Both the position numbers and the translations under genes were made by a program. From contig SCFE01000098.1 in NCBI GenBank assembly GCA_004352715.1, positions 1,443,473 through 1,507,472 on the forward strand: a stretch of 64,000 bases of DNA. Reading direction: 5' to 3'. The notes under the pieces were generated by a model, which saw only the letters and a list, made by a program, of their open reading frames with translations, was not told the origin of the DNA and searched no databases. Shown piece by piece: positions 12,301 to 23,800 of the stretch (positions within the stretch are counted from its first letter, which is position 1; each line of letters starts with the position of its first letter). This DNA comes from Hofstenia miamia. Taxonomy: Eukaryota; Xenacoelomorpha; Acoela.

Positions 12301-15300
12301 AATAACAGCTGTGCATTAATCATCAGTTAACTTAATGCTATGCTATTATTACTTTAGCATTGAAAATACACTTATCCCCACTTGAATATTATCGGTCTTA
12401 ATTAAATTGCTCCAAGGCTTTATTACATCTGAATTTTTTGAAACCCATCACGTGCGAGGACGTGCACAGCCTGACGGATTAATTATTTAAAAATAAAAGT
12501 AATATTGCTGACCTGTTCTTGTTTATTTATATTTGCTGTGGCATAAACCTTGTTTAATAAATTTGTAATCGTTTGAACAACAAACTGTCGGAAGTAAAAG
12601 AAGGCATTTGATATTTTTTGGAGAACGTTTAGCCTGGTTATAAATTTTTTGTGTTTATAAGCTGCCTAGTTTTATTAATAGTATTGATTGCTTGAAATTT
12701 CGTTTGTTACTCTGGAGCATGTATTTATCAATTTAAAGCCAATATCTCGTCTTACAAACTTAGTTGTTTTGGAAATAAACCATTTATAAACTAGGGTTTT
12801 GACATTTAAATGTATTAATATTTTGTGAATAATTCTTTTTAGTCGTCCCATTTCATGCTTATTCTGTTCAAACAAACTTTTTAGGTTAGTGACGCAAAAA
12901 AAATTGTTGATGAGTTTTCAGATGATGACATTAATGTCGAAAGCGATGAAGAGTATAAAGATTCCGATATGGAAGAAGGTCTATCGTCTGAAATGCCCCG
13001 TGGTCCTGCTTCAAATGAAGACAAATTTGTTGGCGATCAGTCTTTTCAAAATACCAATTCAACTCCCCAGTCTTTTAGTGATTTACCAGCATTCAGTGAT
13101 TTCGGTTTCAGAAGAGGTTTTGGTGGCAGAATGAGACGTCCTAGAGGGACACGTGGTCGTCCAGCATCTAATCGAGGTCAGCGAGGTGGTTTTATGAAAA
13201 CATACACCAACGAGTTTAACAACTACGTTTCTGACCAGCAACGTGCTGACGAAATATCTTCCTTTATTCGCGTATCCGTGAAAATTACATTTAACACGTT
13301 GGCTGCCATGTGACCCGCCGGCTTGTCACACCTATTTCTATTTATGTACCGCGTGACCCGCCAGAAGGTCACAGGCTAAAATATTTTGAAGCGAAATATT
13401 TTTGTTGGCATTCGGCGTAATACATTGTAAATATGCTGTGGCACATCAGGAATATCTATTTTCTGCATATTTATGGACAATATTCTGATAATCACATACT
13501 CGGATAATAAAAAGACCTACTGAACTTGTATATTTATTTTACACAACATATAAAGTTAAACTAATGAAAAATCTTTTTATTTTAATATGACATATAAATA
13601 AAAAAAATTAATGGAATATTTAGTGGATTTTATTGAGGCATAATAAAAAAAGTACTGAATTTCTTCATTGTACTCCACAAAAGGAGATAAACTAATAAAA
13701 ATGCCTTTTTTGGAATATAACCTATAAATAAACATAAATAAAAATTGAACATTTAGTGGATTTTATTGAAACATTCTAAGCATAATGTTGGCTTTCCTTC
13801 GCATTTTTCACAATATGTCGATACCTTTCTACTTTTTTTCATAGCTTCTTTTCGACCTATAGTTTTCTGTAATTCAGCATAGCAACTGGAACATCGTTTG
13901 CGTTTTTTCCGGTTTCTGGCATCCCTGGTTTGATATTCTTCTAAGGTGTGTTTAGTTGAAACAGAAAGTTGTTGCCTTGGATTTGCTTGCGGTTCTTTAC
14001 ATAGTGTTTCAATAATAGTTTGTCTGAATTCAGCGATTTGTTGGTCATTTCTTTGAATTTCTTTATATATAATGAGTGCATTGATGACAGCTGTATTGAG
14101 CAAAAATTCGAATGCTACTTTATGATACCATCTAATTGTTTTTCTAAGCGTTGAAAAATAACTGGCCAATTGATCTGAAACATCTATACCTTGTTTAGCA
14201 GAGTTATAGCACATAATAATTTCTGGTTTCATTATTTCTTCATTATTACGATTTTTCTTTCCAGTACCTACAAATTTCACATCATGCTTGGTACTTCTCG
14301 TTTATCTTGCCATTTGGCAACAACTATTCCATCATTCTCTTCTCGACCTATAATGTCACCTTTTTTCAGTTTTGCCATTGTTACATCTTTTGGATTGCCA
14401 ACCCGATTTTTGCGTGTCCCTACGAGATGAGTTTGCTTTTCAAGCAAAGACTTTGCAAGAGAAATAGATGTGTAAAAATTGTCAGTTGCAATAGTTCTCC
14501 CTTTCTTCAAGTATTTTTCTGCAAGATCTAATACGATTTGAGTACTATGTGTAGTTGAATCAGTTGGTCTTCCTCGTTGCCCAAGATCTTCTTTTCCAGC
14601 ATATACATAACTAGTATATGTGTAACCTTTTGGATCACACAATTTATATATTTTCAAACCATATTTGTGGGCCTTTCCTGGATTGTACTGTCTAAAAAGG
14701 AGGCGACCACGCCACGGAACCATCGTTTCATCAACTGCTATCAACTCACCAGGAATCCTAGCTTCAGTGAAATTTCTCTCCAGTATTTCTAGCAAGTTTC
14801 TAATTTTAGCCAAACGATCATTACCAGCAACTGCGTTGTCAGCAAAATGAATAAATCTAAGTAGCAATTGAAATCGGTTTCTTGACATAATTTGGGGAAC
14901 AAAGGCATTCTTGTAGAATTCGTTTTTACTCCAATACTCTGATATTTTAGTATCATTTACCACTCCCATGTACATGACAATTGCCAGAAATTTTTTCATC
15001 TCAGCAACATCTACATTTTTCCAATTTTTCAATCGAGATTTTCTACGTACTTGTTGATTTATTATTACATGCTGCGCATTAGTGTTTGTCTGTTCAACCA
15101 AAAGATCATATACATCCTCTGTGACCATCAAATTGAATATATCAATAGGTTGAATTGATTGTACTTGTAAGGTATTTATTCCAGGATTGCTTGGGGTATC
15201 ACTAAATAAAAATGTTTTACGGTGTGTTCCATCTACCGTGCCATATATTCAACGTTATTGCAGTTTGCGCATTTTCAGTTCTATTATCAGAGTCCTCTTC

Positions 15301-18300
15301 GCTTATGTCAGGTGATTCTTGTTCATCTGCTTTTGATATAGCTGAATCACAGGACACAGACTCTGATGGTACATATTCATCTGAATCATCACTTAGATTT
15401 AGTGTAATTTCAGGATCACTTTCTGAACTTTGATCGTCTTTCGACGATGACCCATAAAACGATTTACATGAAAATTTCCTTGTTTCCATATTATATATAA
15501 TCTGAAAACACAATATATTTATATTCTGAAAAGAAAAAAAAGAGAGTTATTGATATGGAAACACTATTATAGTTATTTCTGAAGAATTGTTGAGTGCCCG
15601 CCGGCAGGTCACGCGGCACACATGGTATATTATTTAAATACAGTGCCGCGTGACCTGCCCGTACGATTTGAGTACTATGTGTAGTTGAATCAGTTGGTCT
15701 TCCTCGTTGCCCAAGATCTTCTTTTCCAGCATATACATAACTAGTATATGTCTAACCTTTTAGATCACACAATTTATATATTTTCAAACAATATTTGTGG
15801 GCCTTTCGTGGATTGTACTGTCTAAAAGGGAGACGACCATGCCACGGAACCATCGTTTCATCAACTGCTATCAACTCACCAGGAATCCTAGCTTCAGTGA
15901 AATTTCTGTCCAGTATTTCTAGCAAGTTTCTAATTTTAGCCAAACGATCATTACCAGCAACTGCGTTGTCAGCAATTGAAATCGGTTTCTTGACATAATT
16001 TGGGGAACAAAGGCATTCTTGTAGAATTCGTTTTTACTCCAATACTCTGATATTTTAGTATCATTTACCACTCCCATGTACATGACAATTGCCAGAAATT
16101 TTTTCATCTCAGCAACATCTACATTTTTCCAATTTTTCAATCGAGATTTTCTACGTACTTGTTGATTTATTATTACATGCTGCGCATTAGTGTTTGTCTG
16201 TTCAACCAAAAGATCATATACATCCTCTGTGACCATCAAATTGAATATATCAATAGGTTGAATGGATTGTACTTGTAAGGTATTTATTCCAGGATTGCTT
16301 GGAGTATCACTAAATAAAAATGTTTTACGGTGTGTTCTATCTACCGCGTGCCTTATATTCAACGTTGTTGCAGTTTGCGCATTTTCAGTTCTATTATCAG
16401 AGTCCTCTTCGCTTATGTCAGGTGATTCTTGTTCATCTGCTTTTGATATAGCTGAATCACAGGACACAGACTCTGATGGTACATATTCATCTGAATCATC
16501 ACTTAGATTTAGTGTAATTTCAGGATCACTTTCTGAACTTTGATCGTCTTTCGACGATGACCCATAAAACGATTTACATGAAAATTTCCTTGTTTCCATA
16601 TTATATATAATCTGAAAACACAATATATTTATATTCTGAAAAGAAAAAAAAGAGAGTTATTGATATGGAAACACTATTATAGTTATTTCTGAAGAATTGT
16701 TGAGTGCCCGCCGGCAGGTCACGCGGCACACATGGTATATTATTTAAATACAGTGCCGCGTGACCTGCCCGTAGGCACAGCGTAAAACAGTATACAAATA
16801 ACCCAACTTAACTTAGTAATGTCATATATTACTGAAAAATTATATTCAGAAAAGATAAAATACTTAAAATACCGTTGGCACTATGGAAATAACTAATTTA
16901 ATACACTGCGGCAGCCAACGTGTTAAATTATCAATTTTTTTTTAAGATATTGAACGAAATCATTATTTTACTTTTATAAACTGACTTTATTTTAAATGTA
17001 TTAGATTAAAACATTTCTACAGAAATGATGATTTTTTCGAAAAAATTCACTATTTAGATTCTGAAATTATTTATTCAATTTCCAATATAACGTTAGAACG
17101 TAATATTGTGCTATTGATATACTCTGTTCTACCTTTACAAATTTCTTACATGTATATGTTAATGACACTTCTAGATATTTGCAATGAAAACTCCTGAATA
17201 ACCCCTACATGTAATTTCTTGTACGCACTACGGTTTACTCTTTCTTATTTCTGCGTTCCTAATTCTGTTTCATCGTCTGCACCACTTTAAAATCAAAGTC
17301 GAAGATATAGTTTAATTTGAAAGAAATAATTCATATTATTTGCTAAACTTCTGGTTGTCTCGTCTTATTGAACTTCTCACTCTTCCTTTCTATTTTTAAA
17401 TGGCTTACTGTCTATTTTATTTTTATTTAATTTGCATGTCAAAATACATCCAAAAATAGCATACGGTCTTGAATTGTTTAATATGAATGCGTTTTTTAAT
17501 GATGATGACCAAACTCTTCTTGGTGTGAAATATAACATTTAGTAATTGAAATTTTTAGGTAGTTGATCAAATTCGAGATGACGCATTTATTGTTTTCGCC
17601 ACTCAAAGATTCTGTAAATTAATTTCCCCGTGGATGTACATGTTAATGCGATCTGAAATAACTAATGACGAATCACCTACTTTAGCCTCACTCTATCCTG
17701 AATTTGAAACTTTGGTAGTAAAATTGAAAGAATTAGCGAAATCGTCAGCTCCCCATAAGATACTGGAACCGTCAAATAGTAGTATGCTCTTAATGGGTCA
17801 GGATAGTGATTCTTTAGTCACCTCAACTACAAATGCTGTCTTAGATGAAAATATTAAAGCCGAACCATCACAAAGCTATCATGCGTCTTTGACTAGCGAA
17901 AAGAAAGCAACACTGACAATTAACGAGAAGGACGTTGCTGCAATGCTTGGACTGCCCGCTTGCGAAAAATGCGAAATAATTAATAATCCTGTGCAAGACT
18001 ATGTGTCTGGTCGCTTTGCTCAAGCTAATGAATCTCCATCAGTTAATTCAAATGAATATAACAGTTCATACCTACCAAGTACATCACCTCTTCATAAAAA
18101 ACGGAAATATGAAGATGTCATGAAAAACGCTGTACATATGAATAATGACTTTTCCAATCGTCCAATGTCTCATCTATCATCACTCCAACCTAAACAGTCT
18201 ACATTTGCCAGTCAATGGGGTGGGGTCGTGTCTAACCGAGGTGGGAAAATATCAGGTACTCCCAAAAATTTAACCCAGCCTCAATTAACAACAATACGTC

Positions 18301-19035
18301 ACATACCCTCAGATGTTAAAGATGTTGGTAAGCAAGCAGCAAAAGAGACATACCTTATTACAAATCCAGATTCGTCCAGAACACTATTTACTATAGACGA
18401 GCCAGGTCTAAATATTCCAAATAAATCCAATTCTTCTCAAAATGATCCACAGGTGGCTGGAATGGGTTTTGCACAGGTAAATTTATTTTTTCTTCATTTC
18501 GAATCATTGTGTGCCGCCTAAGTAGTGTTAATATTCTTTGATCATTTTTTTTATACAAGAAGATTTTGATGCCGAAAATAATTTCCATTTCTAATCGTCA
18601 TATTTTATTGTTTTATGATTAGTTTTGGTTGTTTTAATTGTGTTTTAACAGTTTCTGAGAGTTACAATGTAGACTGACAGTTCACGCCGTTTATTGCTTA
18701 ACAATCGCAATGTTTTTACATCACCTAGAAATTCGCTTGATCAAATTAACTATTAATTAATTATGATTTTTTAGCAAAACAATATTCCTGCACCCTCAAT
18801 ATCGCCAGTAACATCGGAATCTGAGGGAATTGATGCCAACGCTCTTATGTCACTCATTCAGGATGGTAGCGTTGTTTGTCAAACTACAGAAGGTGATCTT
18901 TTGATCCAAAATCCGGATGGCACTGCAATACAATTGCCTGGAGATGAACAGACTATGAATGTTGTTGAAAGCCTATTCGGATCGCTTGTTCAGCCTGAAA
19001 ATAATGCGGTGCAGCTTGAAAGTTCCACTAGCTAG
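9118..19035 (+). CDS. Multi-exon host gene, unrecognised nuclear-type protein (5' end not found)
   Basis: Four exons join in phase 0: 9118-9357, 12885-13271, 17559-18476 and 18775-19035 (TAG). They give about 601 residues, or 625 with the candidate exon at 12068-12139. Visible features are an RG-rich segment (residues about 18-30), a conserved-looking block PYERPRGKAK, an acidic stretch, a second RG-rich block (FRRGFGGRMRRPRGTRGRP), a hydrophobic helix-like block (VFATQRFCKLISPWMYMLM), a basic HKKRKYED, and an acidic Gln-rich tail. RG-rich and basic-acidic blocks suggest a nucleic-acid-binding or chromatin protein; I do not recognise the family. The first exon starts at an acceptor, so the start codon lies upstream. 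Introns host a Tc1/mariner and a piggyBac element. Confidence 0.72.
9651..9760 (+). repeat. Left TIR and subterminal iterons of Tc1/mariner copy 1
   Basis: After the terminal repeat, TTTGCAATCTAAA-like units recur four times between about 9678 and 9752. Mirror copies (TTTAGATTGCAAAA) lie at the right end (about 11265-11415). Repeated subterminal sites are typical transposase-binding sites. Confidence 0.85.
9826..11077 (-). pseudogene. Tc1/mariner-type transposase with one frameshift
   Basis: The N-terminal half (11077 to about 10410; a likely start is the MSDNRISRD Met near 11005) carries two helix-turn-helix-like blocks (SVYELSMLYGVKETTVRAII and SISTIDRVLRSF). The catalytic half (about 10431 to 9826) has FLDEVGF (first Asp), FILDNTRIHH (second Asp) and NPIEN (Glu). 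There are 34 residues between the second Asp and the Glu, that is DD34E. The enzyme cuts and pastes the element at TA. A single extra base near 10415-10420, judged against copy 2, breaks the frame between the halves; otherwise both are open, so the copy is young. A closing basic tail (PRSRNREEIFE) ends the protein. Confidence 0.88.
11206..11355 (-). repeat. Direct duplication around a lone N (likely assembly artefact)
   Basis: About 75 bp (from TTGAAATGATTCTTTTAACT to GATTGCAATAATTT) occur twice in a row, separated by a single N at 11281. Copy 2 of the element has this stretch once. Two contig ends were probably joined without collapsing their overlap. Confidence 0.7.
12068..12139 (+). CDS. 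Candidate extra exon of the host gene (24 codons)
   Basis: A clean acceptor (TTTATTTCTAG) and a consensus donor (GTAAGT) bracket 72 nt that stay open in phase 0 at both ends (YFKSGAAEPDRCQ and on). It would insert between the exons ending at 9357 and starting at 12885 without changing frame. No independent support, so it may be an alternative exon or chance. Confidence 0.35.
12885..13271 (+). CDS. Host gene exon (acidic then RG-rich)
   Basis: Acceptor CTTTTTAG before 12885; 129 codons, phase 0. Begins VSDAKKIVDEFSDDD, an acidic stretch, then an Arg/Gly block and a segment ending DEISSFIR. The donor CGC|GTATCC at 13272 is weak but keeps phase 0 with the exon at 17559. The TTAA used by the piggyBac element lies 19 bp beyond this donor. 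Confidence 0.72.
13753..15513 (-). pseudogene. piggyBac transposase, frameshifted (full-length copy)
   Basis: Three blocks read right to left. An acidic N-terminal part (15513-15217) breaks near 15235. The catalytic core (15131-14277) has AVDETMVPWRGR (first Asp) and ATDNFYTS (second Asp). The C-terminal part (14280-13753) has GIDVSDQLASYF (third Asp), followed by a Cys-rich zinc-binding tail (CSSCYAEL, CEKCEGKPTLCLEC). Frames break again near 14280 (after DKREVPS). The order and the DDD triad match piggyBac transposases, which cut at TTAA and excise without footprints. Total coding length is close to the family norm of just under 600 residues. Confidence 0.88.
14534..16773 (-). repeat. 1.1-kb tandem duplication inside the piggyBac element
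   Basis: 14534-15663 (1130 bp) and 15664-16773 (1110 bp) are the same sequence in direct tandem, from CGATTTGAGTAC to CTGCCCGTA. They differ by scattered substitutions, a 22-bp deletion in the second near 15974 and a 2-3-bp difference near 15235/16346. The junction shows only a TA-type microhomology. Confidence 0.9.
15752..16623 (-). pseudogene. Second, partial piggyBac transposase copy
   Basis: This is the 5' half of the transposase in the duplicated unit. From 16623 the N-terminal frame runs unbroken through NIRHAVDRTHRK (where the other copy is frameshifted) to the zone near 15970. There a 22-bp deletion shifts it, and the frame resumes with the first catalytic block AVDETMVPWHGR (about 15850). 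It stops at 15752 and lacks the second and third catalytic Asp. It cannot encode an active enzyme alone. Confidence 0.85.
17559..18476 (+). CDS. Host gene large exon
   Basis: Acceptor AAATTTTTAG before 17559 and donor CAG|GTAAAT at 18477; 306 codons, phase 0 at both ends. Starts VVDQIRDDAFIVFATQRF, contains a Cys pair (ACEKCE), a basic patch HKKRKYED and Ser/Asn/Gln-rich linkers. Long open frame and balanced codons support it strongly. Confidence 0.88.
18775..19035 (+). CDS. Host gene terminal exon
   Basis: Acceptor TTTTTTAG before 18775; 86 codons and TAG. Acidic, with LIQDGSVVCQTTEGDLLI followed by QNPDGTAIQLPGDEQ, a short beta-rich repeat-like segment. No clear AATAAA within the next 150 bp. 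Confidence 0.8.
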   Translation, partial: QNNIPAPSISPVTSESEGIDANALMSLIQDGSVVCQTTEGDLLIQNPDGTAIQLPGDEQTMNVVESLFGSLVQPENNAVQLESSTS

Positions 19036-19706
19036 TATTCTCATACAATTTGTCTTTATTCTGTGCATTGTTTCAATATTAATACATGTGCTATATTTTG
19101 GATTTGTTTTTAATTTAAATTATTTAAGTCGTTTTTTATATGTGTTATTTATTTGTATGCATATATGAACTATTAGTTTTTGTTTTATGTAATATACAGG
19201 ATTAGACAGAGGCACATTCAGTCGCTTATCAACGTTATGGATTGACTAGAATACGAGGAAAACAAAGTCGAATTTGTATCGAAAAAAAAATTATTTACCT
19301 TCGGCTGTGACGCAATGTAGAAGTTTCCTTGAGAAGGCACAACTGCCATTTTGGAACATACCTGGAGTAATAGCATCAATTGCATCAATGAACTAGGCCT
19401 TACACTGCGTGTTGTGCAGTATTATTTATTAATGTTACAATAATTCTCAACTATTTATTCAAATTTAAATCCTTATTAAATATATTTGATATCCCATATA
19501 AATGGGCCTTGAATGTTTGCAACAAAAATTATACCAAAATTTCCAAAAACGCGTACATAGCCGTATTCGGGTCAAAATCCCATAGTACAGAGCGGTAAGT
19601 TACTTAATCGATCTTCACAATATTTGGAGACAAATTTCAAGCAGTTATCTTGAAAACCCAGTTCAGGCTGAACGAAATTCCGCTGACAAATTGGTAGAAA
19701 TAAGTA

Positions 19707-19727
19707 CATATATATATATATATATAT
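19707..19727. repeat. (TA)n microsatellite
   Basis: About ten TA units. Confidence 0.9.
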
Positions 19728-20764
19728 TTGCAATTATACACTCAGTCTTGACAATTAGTAGAACTGATTGTTCATATTAAATTTTTGTTATAACTAAATA
19801 TTGTTTTATTTTGTTTGTATTTATTGTTCACACAATTTTTGGATATACATAGGTATATTCAAAACTTACAAAAGAAGAGATAATATTAGTACAACCATTT
19901 TTGGAGATAATTCAGTTAATCAAGGTTTCAACAATATTAGATCAGGGGAGGCGTAAAATCTACAACCGTGAATATATATTAAATTCATTTGCATTATTTT
20001 TTCGCAAACACTTATATTATAATTTCCTGAATCATGGTTTGAGTTTTGCATGATTTTGCAATCATAAAAAATTCAGTTTGGTTAGCTGAAACTTTAAGTA
20101 CCTATATACGGTATATTTTCTATTGAAGTACAAACTATTCAAGTCAATTAATGTTACACTCGGCTGATTAAAGAAATATCACTCAATTTACAATGAATTA
20201 AAATGAAAATATTCGAAGTCAATGACAATTTATAAAGCATCTATATTTGCGTTCTAAAAAACGATTCCGCCTTAAAACTCAGCAAACTCTTCTAATTTTA
20301 GAATTCCTCATTTTCACATTCATTATAATACATGTAAAATTAAAGAAGAATGCAAAATTCCGTTATTAATACTTCGATCGGCTTGTTGAATTAAGGTTCT
20401 ATAGAATTTACAGAATGCAAGTCTCTAAAAACCTTTAAACATAATGCATTTATGCAAATTAAATAGGGCTGAATTGTTCGAATACAAGGTAAACGTTTTC
20501 AAATTTATTAATGCAGACTATAGTACAAAAAGAAATTAAAATGACAATTAAGATGTAATTTTTATTTTTTTGTGATGCACTTTTGTACACTGACCAAATA
20601 CTTGTTCATTGAGTTGGAACATGTTACTCTCAAACTGTATAGTAACTATATTTCATGATTCCCTTAGAGTAACTATTCTAAGCATTATACATTCATATGT
20701 CAGGAGTGTTTAAGTGAAAAATATTATTTCAGTAAAACGTATTGTGGTGAAGGAAAATGTCATC

Positions 20765-20815
20765 CCTTGTGGTATAAAATTGGTGTGCGTGCATTCCGCC
20801 TCCAGTATCGTCAAC
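20765..20815 (+). promoter_or_regulatory. Possible core promoter (TATA plus initiator-like)
   Basis: A TATAAAA at about 20780 lies some 30 bp before CCTCCAGTATC, which resembles an initiator, in a patch with raised GC. No gene is evident downstream, so this is tentative. Confidence 0.2.
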
Positions 20816-23800
20816 TGTGCGATAATGTTGATATAGTTACCTTTCTCATAACATCAGCTCGACAACAACACGTTATTGGTTCGGTTTCATATACTAATTT
20901 ATCAATATTTTTAAATATACAGTCATAGGTGGAAGACTGTAAAAGCCTTCATCTTCATCACAGATGGAAACTCTGATGCCGAGTATGCATACTAAATGCT
21001 CATTGAAATTCACCATCCACTGTGATTTTGCAGTTATAAAGTAAAATATTTTGTAATAAATTTAAGAAAGTGTAAGCTAAGATGGTAATTGCAATTTGAG
21101 GATATATAATATTTTGACGGTTTCCAAAGCTTCGACACAAGCTTGAGTAACTGATCATGTATGCGCCATTGAATGCTTGTATTATGATCTAAATCTCTGC
21201 CGGAAGTTGATGTCACAAAAATATATCAAAAAGGGGTGAAATATTTAGGAGCTAATTTTCACGTATTACTTATTAATTACTTAGCAAATAAATTTAATAT
21301 TATCAATAAAAATCGCCATTTCAACTAAAGTAGTTAACAACATATGATAACAACTACTTAGTACCTACAAACACTAAATTGCTATAAGTTTCGGACATTT
21401 TTGTTAGAGTAATGTACTCTACAGAAATATAATGAGCTTCTTAAACAATAGTCAATTAAATAACTAGAAACAATATTATTAGGTTAATAATAGTTTGCGT
21501 TAGAGGAACCATATTTCATACTCCAACTTACGCAACGTATTGACAACACCGCTTAGAATCACTATTCGCCATATGATAAAATCAGATTTCTTAATATCAG
21601 AAAAAATTAACACACCATAGTCCGATGACAATATTTGTAATTTTTGACCTCTTTATTTAAGTATATTTATGACAATAATTAGACATATTTGCTCTTTGAC
21701 TTATTTAAGACTATATTTAAGTGTAAATCAGTGTAATGTAATGAAACTTCTTCGAAATATTAGGCTTATTTATAAAGAGTGAATGATTAGAAACTTATTC
21801 CTTAACACTTTTCTTAAACTATGGAATGACTTAGGTAGAGGATTTTTAATATTGAAGAAATCTGAAAAATTGTTTATATAATTTTAAAAAGAATTAGTTA
21901 AATTTTATTTTAAGATTTTCAAATTTTTCAATCTATATTATTGATAGACAAAAAAATTTGCTTGCTATGTATTTTTTGTAGTTTATTGACCTTTCAGAGT
22001 TACTATTGAAAACCGTTGTACTAGATATTTATGAATTTATTCTTTTCTTCATTTTGATACGACTAAGTGTAAGGAGTAGTTCTTTCATCTTAGCTTAGTT
22101 CTTTGTCGCATATATTTTAACGAAAAAGACTAAAATTACTTAACATATAATTTTATTTATACAATTCAGCCCTAGTATTCATTATTAATAAAGTTAAGAT
22201 TTGTTTCTTTAATATTGATAAAAATTTAAATTTTTTATCAGATTAGTGAAGCTACCCTCTTCCTGTTGATTAATTTATATCGCATATAAATACTATTGCT
22301 AAAATGTAACTACATAGGCATGAGAATTATTTTCAGATTTACCCAACTTTTACCCACAGCTTCCGATAAAACAAATGTTTCATACTTCGTGAAAATATTT
22401 TATACACTGATATACATACTATCCTTCTTAAGAAGCTTGAAGTGCAATTTTAATGGTCTTAAACGTCTGTAATAAAAATCGTCTGCCAATGAGTAAATCT
22501 CTGCCTTTTTTCCAAAAAATCGATCACCGGCAATATTACTTGCTCTCTCAAAAATTCTACTCTACATCACATGTATTTATTGTAAATCTCCAAAAACACA
22601 TTGAATTTCGTTTATCAATATTTACATATGGGCTACAGGAGCATGAACACTCGTGTACATTTTTATTTGATGACTGAAATATTTCCTTTTTTCATAAAAT
22701 ACCTCAATCTCTTTGATTGCATTGCTGCCACTTTTGATTTTACCAAAACCTCACTTGCTGAATGCGGCTTACGAGGGCATTTTTCAAAAAAGATACCTAT
22801 TTATTTGATATTCAAATTAGGAGCAAAGTTTCACTGGCTCTCGAGCGCCATCTTTTTAGAAGAAAATGTGTTCTCTTTGCAACATGATTTCAATCAGGCT
22901 CTACCATCTTTACCAAAATTTACTGGCAAAACTAAGTGCAACTGAAAGTGCACCATAATTTTTATATAGTTAGGGTGTCAATGAAAATAGAGCAATTAAC
23001 ATTCCAAATATATTTATCACCAGAATATATTTGACAATTTTTGATTTCTTAAATTTTTTTGTTTTTTTATTTTTTTGCGCTAACATTCCAATCCTATTTT
23101 TGTTAATTGTGAAAATTAAGCTGTGAATAACTGATGTATTACTGTCTTTACATACAAATGATAAGCATTGTGTATCTTTCACTTGATTGACAATATCTCT
23201 TCGAATATTCAATTATTCAATCACACTTAGGCAATAATATAGTAAATACTTAAGATAATCTTACAGACAGACTTATTAAAATTACTTTTTGCAAAACACA
23301 TTCTAAAAAATCATACAAATTCGCATTGCACAGTCACATCTAGAATCTGATATGAAAAAAGGAATATGATATGAATTGAAAAGTACCACTTATATAAAAT
23401 ATAAAAAGTGTTTTTTTTACAAAAAAATTTATTCTTGGAATTCAAATTCTTAAACAATTATCACATAAAAAATGAGGCAGCATACATATTTATACACAAA
23501 AAGATGAAGTTGAGCTAACTCAACCGACAATGATTCATGGGCCTGATCAAGAAAAGAAGTAGCATTTTTGGACAATAGGAATAATAGCTTGCTACAGTCA
23601 ATTCGAATCTATTTTCGAACTTAAAGTCAAGCTTTATCAACTATGTATCCTTTTTTATCATGAAGGTATTACTTCTACAGAAAATTGTAAAGCTCAACGA
23701 AAGAGATCGGAACATTGTGCATTTAGGTGTGCATGAAATCTACAATGGATCATTTTAGGTATGTTCAAAAACTTGTTTACATGATGATTGTGAGAAGTCA

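Larger units (their letters stand above)
13295..16922 (-). mobile_element. piggyBac-type element with internal duplication
   Basis: Both ends carry the 13-bp inverted repeat CACGTTGGCTGCC (13295-13307 and 16910-16922), flanked by TTAA at 13291-13294 and 16923-16926, the piggyBac hallmark. The interior holds a broken transposase on the minus strand and an extra partial copy of it. GC-rich subterminal hairpins (GTGACC...GGTCAC near 13354-13373, and GTGCC/GGCAC types near 15593-15660 and 16704-16775) stand out in the AT-rich background. The element sits in the intron 13272-17558 of the host gene, in opposite orientation. Confidence 0.93.

Noticed and set aside
14191-16543. Plus-strand frames inside the piggyBac element
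   Set aside because: Antisense shadows of the transposase.
22601-22945. 114-codon plus-strand frame
   Set aside because: No recognisable domain, AT-driven composition, no splice context; treated as chance.
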